Made by a program: the position numbers and the translations under genes. 64,000 bases of DNA, taken from assembly GCA_946406115.1 (NCBI GenBank), contig OX291557.1:8092501-8156500 (forward strand). The letters run 5' to 3'. Under the pieces are notes generated by a model. That model was not told the origin of the DNA and made no database searches. It was given only the letters and a program-made list of their open reading frames with translations. The stretch is from Apoda limacodes. Its lineage: Eukaryota > Arthropoda > Insecta > Lepidoptera > Limacodidae. Every line of letters begins with the position of its first letter. Positions within the stretch are counted from its first letter, which is position 1. This document shows, piece by piece, positions 57,770-64,000 of the stretch.

Positions 57770-58075
57770 TGAAATTTGTGGCTTAGAAATGAATTGAAAT
57801 AAATTGAAATTAAAATCATACACTGATAACCTTATTTAGGGCGGGTGAAACTGCGGGTAACAGCTAGTTAATATTATAAATGTGAAATTAACTGTCTGTT
57901 ACCTCTTAAACGCTCAAACCGCTATACCGATCAAGATGAAATTTGGCATAGGGATAGTTTGAGTCCCGGGGAAGGACATAGCTACTTGAAAACGTCAAGT
58001 AGGTATAAGTCAGTTTTTTTTCATAATCGTTGAAATCCTACACCGATGACCGAATTTAGGGCGGGCGGAACTTCT
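57770..58075 (+). mobile_element. RTE-like repeat tail plus another truncated copy
   Basis: 57770-57870 ends GGGCGGGTGAAACTGCGGGT AACAGCTAGT. A second copy follows at once (TTAATATTATAAATGTGAAA, GAAATTTGGCATAGGGATAG, to TTTAGGGCGGGCGGAAC at 58070). Confidence 0.75.
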
Positions 58076-58079
58076 TTCT

Positions 58080-58465
58080 GAAAAAAAAGCTTGTATATTA
58101 TAAATGTGATAGTATATGTCTGTTCGTTTGTCCCTGCATCACGTCTCAAAGTATGTCTGTTCGTTTGTCCCTGCATCACGTCACAAAGTATGTCTGTTCG
58201 GTTGTCCCTGCATCACGTCACAAAGGAGCATCAAATTGAGCTAAACACTTCGCACAGAGGCAATTGAAGAGACTGAGAAGGACGTAGGCTAGACTTTTAT
58301 TCCGTAAAAATAGAAGTTTATGTAGGAATGATCAAATTTCACGTGCATGAAGTATAGCCACAGTTAGAGCTTGCTATTGCAACTTTCTTACTATAATTCG
58401 GGAGTGGTCAAAGTAATCCTACGCCAATCCAGGGCGGGCGGAGCCGTTGGCAACAACTAGTACAT
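58080..58465 (+). mobile_element. RTE-like repeat with a 37-bp triplication
   Basis: Same subfamily as 31836-32160 (GAGCATCAAATTGAGCTAAA; CCAGGGCGGGCGGAGCCGTT GGCAACAACTAG). Near its start TGTCTGTTCGTTTGTCCCTG with CATCACGTC repeats at 58117, 58154 and 58191, an exact 37-bp period. Confidence 0.8.
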
Positions 58466-58569
58466 ATGTAAATACATACACCAAGACACACAGAAATATT
58501 CATAAAACACAGTGTATTAAAAATTGATACAACTAGAAAATATATTTATATATGTATAAAGTTACATAG

Positions 58570-58937
58570 GTTAGGTTCTGAGGAATTGTTCGAAATGATG
58601 CCCACGGCTACTTTCTACCATCGCACCGCTCGCCATCGGCAGGGAATTCATTCTCACACTTTAGAACCTAAATGGTCGCGTACAGTGCGGTTTCAGAGAA
58701 ACTTCCTCCCGCGAACGCTTAAGTTGTGGAATGAGCTCCCTGCCAAGGTTTTCTGCAAGTACTACAGTATGGAGTTCTTCAAGAAAGAAGTTATTAGATT
58801 TCTGAAGGGTCGGCAACGCGCAAGTGATACCCCTGGTGTTGCAAGCGTCCATAGGCTACGGTGACCGCTTACCATCAGGCGGGCCGTAAGCTTGTTTGCC
58901 ACCTTAGTGGTATAAAAAAAAAAAAAAAAAAAAAAAA
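58570..58937 (+). mobile_element. jockey-type LINE 3' end, best-preserved copy, with poly(A)
   Basis: An uninterrupted frame (to 58864) carries the last part of the reverse-transcriptase protein: EELFEMMPTATFYHRTARHR, IHSHTLEPKWSRTVRFQRNF, LPRTLKLWNELPAKVF, CKYYSMEFFKKEVIRFLKGR and a final SVHRLR. The 3' UTR GGCTACGGTGACCGCTTACC ends at GGTATAAAAA and a run of about 22 A. The polymerase domain is absent (5' truncation on insertion). Good frame and long poly(A) suggest a younger insertion than its relatives at 6.7, 7.9, 13.8, 41.4 and 44.8 kb. Confidence 0.85.
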
Positions 58938-59985
58938 GGTACCAGTAATAATAGGATACTCATATCAATGGAGATATATAAAGATTGGCGAGGGAATGAG
59001 GCTGTAATGGCAGGGCACTATTTATTCGTCACGCACGTCACACCAAGGTAAATTTGATTTTGGCACACAGATTAGCTGAATAGATGAAGGATACTTTTAT
59101 CTCAATCCTGTGAAACCGGAGGGCACTATTTCATTACCGCCGCTTTAACGCCGGCAACAATAAAAACATCAACCGGATCGTTGATTTCACTATACCGTTT
59201 CTAGGATAAATTAATAAAAATTGGCCCATTAAAAATAAACTACAGCACGAAAAACTTCAGTTTAGGCCTCAAAGTTGATAAAAATGCGCGCTATAATTAG
59301 TTCCGCCATCTTAAAATTTGTAACACTAATAAAAATGTACTAAATTCAGCACCCTTGAATATCCATCAGAACATAATTTATTCGAAATCACAGAATTTTT
59401 GAAATAAACATTAAACAAAAAAAAATATTCAAAACAAACCATTGGTTCAATATTTCTAAAGGGGAATCGATTGAAATGTCAGTGAAGCAAATCGGATTAT
59501 CAGTTCTCAAGCTATCTGATCCCAATAAAAGCTGACTTATATACGTAGGTACAGACACAATCATCACTCTTAAAATGTTCGCAAATAATTTCCTACGTAT
59601 CTAAACATAAAGAAAACACAAATTCATTATTGTAGATTTTCGGATAAATTTAAGTAGCCTTTCATCTCAAATTTACTACCCATAGAGCAACACGGCATAC
59701 GGCATCCCGAGCCAGCGGCCAGAGCCTTGATGCTCATGTTTTATCGTACTGTTCGATTTTGTGATTAGAAACCAAAAATATCACAGTAGTTTATAGCCAC
59801 TGACAGTAATCTTTTCACTCACAAAATAATTGCAAACATCCATTCCCTATAGCCTAGTATGCATTTCAGCGGTGGCGATTTTAGAAACGTTATTATTTGC
59901 GCAAATAAGCAGCATGGACATTTCTTGTAAGGTTACATGACAAATATGTACCTATAGGCCCCGTCACGAAAAGCTGGAAAGTAAA
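58938..59985. other. no gene recognised
   Basis: No motif-bearing frame. Confidence 0.5.
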
Positions 59986-60541
59986 TGATTGATTCTTTCA
60001 CCATACAAGCACTGCGATTGTGGAACTCTCTCCCAGTAGATATCCGAAAAGCACAATCACTTACAACCTTCAAGGCACAAGTGAAAAAGCAATTTTTAAA
60101 TCTCGCATAACCTTGTTGTTTTGCTCCCTCTGTTCTTCTGATGTAGATGCTTAAATATTTAAGTTATGATTGTTTTATTTATGTGTAGTTTATGTATTTT
60201 TATGTAAGGAATTTATGTATTTTATATTTTATGTATAAGGGTATTTATGTATTTTGTAGTTATTTATTTATTTGGTAATTTATATGTATTTAGTTAAGTT
60301 ATATGTAGTTTTTATGCGTATTCTATGTTACTTATAACATTATTTCAGTTTTTGTACAATTTTGCACATCCTACCATTACAATCTTTTAAATTTGTATAT
60401 CAATACCAACATAGGTTATCTGGTAGAAATCGCCATCTGGCGATAAGATCGCCTGTTGTACATGATTTTTAATATTATTTTTCAATAAGTTTGTGTTTTT
60501 GTTTTGTGCAATAAAGGATATTTGTATTGTATTGTATTGTA
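59986..60541 (+). mobile_element. CR1/jockey-like LINE 3' end with (TATTG)n tail
   Basis: The frame near 59996 reads SFTIQALRLWNSLPVDIRKA, then QSLTTFKAQVKKQFLNLA and stop, the C-terminus of a non-LTR reverse transcriptase (WNSLP...FK pattern). The 3' UTR has AATCGCCATCTGGCGATAAG (a hairpin), ATCGCCTGTTGTACATG and GCAATAAAGGATATTTG, ending TATTGTATTGTATTG at about 60524-60540. 5'-truncated. Confidence 0.8.
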
Positions 60542-60800
60542 AATAAAGAACTTCTACTAAGTTAAGGCTGCGTCCCACGATTTGAAAACTCCTGCCTGTG
60601 AGTTGAGAACTCGTTGGATCCTAGCTTTACGTAGCGATAATTCAATAAACAAAAAATAAATCCCAAATTAAATCAACTTAAAGTAACATACGTGTAATAC
60701 GAAACCGACGAACAATTGCACTTGGTCGGGTTATATTTTAGCGATATAAAGCGCTGTCGTCTAATTTTTTGTGGCACTGGAAAGCGTCTGACTCATAGAA
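60542..60800. other. no gene recognised
   Basis: No recognised signal. Confidence 0.5.
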
Positions 60801-60935
60801 CGTTAACGTTTCGGCTGCCATTTTGAAGTAAGTGCACGCTGATGCTGTCAATGCTGTCATGTCAATATTTCGAATGCGTCTCAGTTTATTTGTTTTTCTT
60901 TTTTGTTAAGGTTGCGAAACCATGAATGTGTGTTT
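60800..60935 (+). promoter_or_regulatory. candidate promoter region of an unseen gene
   Basis: GGCTGCCATTTTGAAG contains a YY1/Pho-type GCCATTTTG core. GATGCTGTCAATGCTGTCAT resembles the CTGTCA repeats I associate with lepidopteran promoters. TCAGTT at about 60885 fits the insect initiator TCAGTY, and an ATG in AAACCATGAA follows at 60922, but that frame is only nine codons. GAAGTAAGTG at 60826 could be a donor. No linked exon was found, so this is only a candidate. Confidence 0.3.
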
Positions 60936-61089
60936 ACAAAATTTATAGCATCTCGTGACAGGGTTTATACTTTATTAAGTCGGGTAACGACATTTATATG
61001 TTTCTATTATCTCTATCGCCACTGTGCACACTCCAACGCACAGTGTGCACACAGTCGGACGAAATCGATATAAATTATCAACAGGTACG

Positions 61090-61245
61090 TACTATGGTAT
61101 CATTCGTGTCATGTCAAGGCGTCCAATTTAGTTCAACACACGCGGGCCCAGTGCCGATTGTAAACTTCAAATTCGTGGTTTTTTTAAGTATGCAGGTCTC
61201 CTCACGATGTTTTCCTTTACCGAAAAGCCAGTGGTGTGAATAATT
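61090..61245. repeat. dispersed repeat fragment (CACGATGTTTTCCTT family)
   Basis: CTCCTCACGATGTTTTCCTT and ACCGAAAAGCCAGTGGTGTG match a common lepidopteran repeat; a relative is at 18.65 kb. Confidence 0.55.
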
Positions 61246-61299
61246 TAATATACTTGACAATGAAACAAAACTACTCATTATGGTTCTTAAAATATAGGA

Positions 61300-61480
61300 T
61301 CAGCGGCTCGATTCCGTAAAATGACAGCTAACAATTCTCGTTTGAATTCCATAGAAATAAGATATACATTGCGCATTTGAAATGACGTATGAAATTCATC
61401 GATTGTCGCGAAACCGCAATGTATATCTTATTTCTTTCAAAGAAGGTTAGCAATCTTTTACGGAATCGACTCGCTGCTCT
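61300..61480. mobile_element. MITE-like inverted repeat
   Basis: GCGGCTCGATTCCGTAAAA on the left matches the reverse complement of TTTTACGGAATCGACTCGC on the right. Toward the centre, GAAATAAGATATACATTGCG pairs exactly with CGCAATGTATATCTTATTTC. Arms are about 75 bp. No ORF. Confidence 0.8.
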
Positions 61481-63640
61481 GTGAAAGCTGTCATTGGAAT
61501 CTCTATGAGTGACATTGCCAAACTTGCGTGCACAAAACGAGAGACGTTCCTCGGTTTTCCTAACTTTAAAGTATCAGTAATCGATTTTGAAAATAAAATC
61601 TAAAATTGGCTTGAATTTGTAAAACATTTTTTTCAAACATTGATTCTGAAGAAATAATATGCGTAAAAAGCAGCGGTGTGTCCAATTATAAATAAGGAAG
61701 AGAAAGTTCTGAACGCACCTCTTGTAATTGGCAATAATGGCAACATTGTTCAGCTAAAAAAAACAAAGAAAACAATAAATTGTGTTTTGTGTGTTTTTAC
61801 AAATTTAAATTCTTTAAAACATTATTTTAGTTATAGGTATAGCCAGAAAAATATTTTGGTATATCTTAGGATCGTTTGATGAAGTTGTTTGTCATTGTTA
61901 CAGTTAATATTATTGTGTTTTTGCTTATTACAACCGAAGATCTCGAAACATGTACATAATATTGCTATAAAAGTAAGTTGAATTATCCTTTTTCGTTATA
62001 TTTAATAATTTCATATATATTTGAACAGTGAATTATCAGACTTAACTATTTCGTAGATTGAAAATGCATTTAATTTACTACTTGTTGTCAGGTTTGAAAA
62101 GGTAACGGTTCTTTATTGGGTCAACTTTGTTGTTTACAACGATTGAAAATCGTGCTGTAAATTTACAGAAATCAACCTAGCATTATATTTAAATGGGAAA
62201 CAAGAAACGATTCAAAAGATAAACAACCATACATGAATTACTTACCAATGTGCATAGGTACAAATTTACCTACCCACTTTTAAGGTTAGGTTAGGTTATA
62301 TGCCCTGCTGATCCTTGAATATAACAGCACTTGAGTTTCTAAAGTTGCTGCACTGAATATTCACATAGGACTTTGTCAGTCTGCTTTTGACTAGCGTGTA
62401 CTTTTCATCCTTGCAGTCTATTAAAGATTTGTGATTAGTATTCAACTATCAGAATTAGGAGAATGGTCTAAGATCAAATTTAACACAAATATACTCCAAC
62501 TACATTACACTTGTCTACCTATGTATGGTGCCATGAAGGTGGGAGTTAATACCAGGCAACTGCAACACATTAGTGGGGGGCGGCAAACTCTTGCCTAAAC
62601 ACTAACCTTGAGCTCAAGCTTCTGAGCACCTGCATAATTCTCTTCAGTGCTTGGGATGTTAAATAATTGATTAGATTTTACTTTGACAAGAAAAAACCAA
62701 TATATTATTATTATGTTTTATTAAAATCAATTAATTTTTCTAAAACCTTATCACTGCTGGAGGGTATAAGCGTTTGTGTGGGGATATCCTTTCCCCTAAA
62801 TTTTCTAATTATGTTTTAAAAAATCAATTAATTCCTTGAAAAGCTTACACAGCCTTGAAAAGCTTACACAGCCAGCTCTCTTTATTGAGGGGATATAATT
62901 TCCTTCCCCAAAAATTTTATGTCATTTGATATTAAATGGATCCAAAAACATAATTTTTAATCTGACCTCAGTACTTCATAAAAATTTTGTCTGATAGTGT
63001 GATTAACTTGCTGCAAAAGCAAAACAGCTGGCGGGATGAATTTCTGCTTAAGTCCCCTATTATTAGAAAAGCATATAGGCTTATCACAGCTACAAAAACT
63101 AAATTAAAAAGAAATTAATTAGGTACACATTTTGAGAAATATAGCTGTTGCCTTTTTATCATATGACCTATACCTATAACCTATGTAGTCAAAATAAAAT
63201 TAATACCATCCAGACTAAAGTATATTTACTGCAACATAATTTAAAAAAAAGTGACCTGATTGTAGAATACTTTTAAACAAATATTTATTTTAAAGTGCAT
63301 TGCAAAAATTACACTGTATTTTTATCAATTCAATTACTGATTGGTGTGAGAGTACTGAAAGCTAGTGTTTGTCAACATTGTTTAGCCACAAGGGTAATTC
63401 TTTGGTTAAATATGTTGCACCTTCAATGCAATTATATGTTATCTTAAAATGGTCATTTTACAGGAGATAATACCTTGCTCTTACTCTACTCCTAACTTAA
63501 ATACCTTATATAAAGAAATATTCTCAAATTAAAATAAAGTTAAAATTATTTTTTTACTGAAATGAACACTTTAGCACATGACAAGTTATTTGAAGGTGCA
63601 ATGTTTGTAAGGACTGGATATTGCTTATATTATTAGCAGA
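61481..63640. other. no gene recognised
   Basis: AT-rich. A 20-bp direct duplication (CCTTGAAAAGCTTACACAG) lies at 62835-62873. The 61676-61879 frame is unsupported. Confidence 0.5.
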
Positions 63641-63650
63641 TTCTTATCTC

Positions 63651-63920
63651 TCTTGCAGCCTTGGTAGTGTGATGGACTGCCGTGCAGAGGGTGTGGGTTC
63701 GATTCCCGCACTGGACAAACATTTGTGTTTGTCTTGAGTCTGGGTGTAGTTATGTATAACATGTATGTATTTTAAAAATAAAAAGGAATATATATGTATT
63801 TATATCCGTTGTCTGGTACCCATAACACAAGCTTTGCTTACTTTGGGGCTGGATGGAGCTGTGTGTAATGTCCAAAAATATTTATTATTATTATTTATTA
63901 TTATATAATCTAGTATATAA
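63651..63920 (+). mobile_element. tRNA-derived SINE, nearly full length
   Basis: The head GCAGCCTTGGTAGTGTGATG to GTGGGTTCGATTCCCGCACT carries an A-box-like sequence and a perfect B box (GGTTCGATTCC). The body has TTTGTGTTTGTCTTGAGTCT, ATATCCGTTGTCTGGTACCC, ATAACACAAGCTTTGCTTAC and TTTGGGGCTGGATGG. The tail is an ATT-type repeat. This copy defines the SINE split at 10.2/12.07 kb. Confidence 0.85.
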
Positions 63921-64000
63921 TCTTTTAAACTTACGTAAACCTGCAGAAAAACACATGGAACTAGATCCAGATCTGATTGTTATCTAATAAGTAACAACAT

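Noticed and set aside
60773..60838. Short minus-strand start MAAETLTFYESDAF near the YY1-like motif
   Set aside because: The frame ends after about 28 codons with no good donor; not enough to call an exon.
1..64000. CRISPR array, bacterial operon or integrated virus
   Set aside because: The short tandem repeats lack unique spacers, gene structure is eukaryotic with introns, and no viral structural or replication protein was seen.

Overview
The window reads as nuclear DNA of a lepidopteran insect (moth or butterfly). It is AT-rich, has long non-coding stretches and contains many repeat types I recognise from Lepidoptera: the RTE-like family with TCTGTCTGTCTG near one end and GCGGGCAAAAGCTAGT at the other, a family ending in GGTACGGAACCCTAAAAA, a tRNA-derived SINE, and LINE tails ending in TATTG, TATTC or poly(A). 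The species cannot be told from the sequence. Most open frames of 60-120 codons are chance frames, and several begin with TTG rather than ATG.

One host protein gene is well supported, on the + strand. I assemble three coding exons: 44315-44365 (17 codons, GTAAGT donor), 47504-51881 (the large exon, CAG acceptor, GTACGT donor) and 52053-52216 (CAG acceptor, stop TAA). Phases agree at both joins and give about 1,530 residues: a short N-terminus, a long basic/Ser/Asn-rich disordered body, and a 20-residue hydrophobic segment ending at the last residue, which suggests a tail-anchored membrane protein. I do not recognise the family. A TATA-like box at 44111 and a CpG-rich patch near 43680 are candidate promoters. 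An AT-rich stretch to about 54.8 kb may be the 3' UTR.

Layout. 1-4.3 kb: mostly featureless, with a decayed transposon reading frame on the minus strand (1985-2705). 4.4-6.9 kb: an interrupted tandem duplication, a 680-bp foldback element and a minisatellite of seventeen 17-bp copies. 7.8-8.6 kb: a decayed jockey-type LINE end. 10.2-12.2 kb: a SINE split by a non-coding element of about 1.8 kb, which carries a perfect 48-bp hairpin, two structured modules and a 5S rRNA-like block. 13-22 kb: dispersed repeat fragments. 22.2-25.8 kb: a broken RTE-type LINE. 28.4-30.9 kb: a broken jockey/CR1-like LINE with another repeat inserted in it. 31.8-42.1 kb: RTE fragments, LINE tails and two inverted-repeat elements. 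43.3-54.8 kb: the host gene. 55-64 kb: RTE fragments, an array of units of about 110 bp, two LINE 3' ends, an inverted-repeat element and a nearly full SINE.

The host gene is the main functional unit. The rest is transposon history, of which the non-coding element inside the SINE at 10.26-12.07 kb is the most unusual part. All family names come from reading translations and remembered consensus sequences; no database search was possible.
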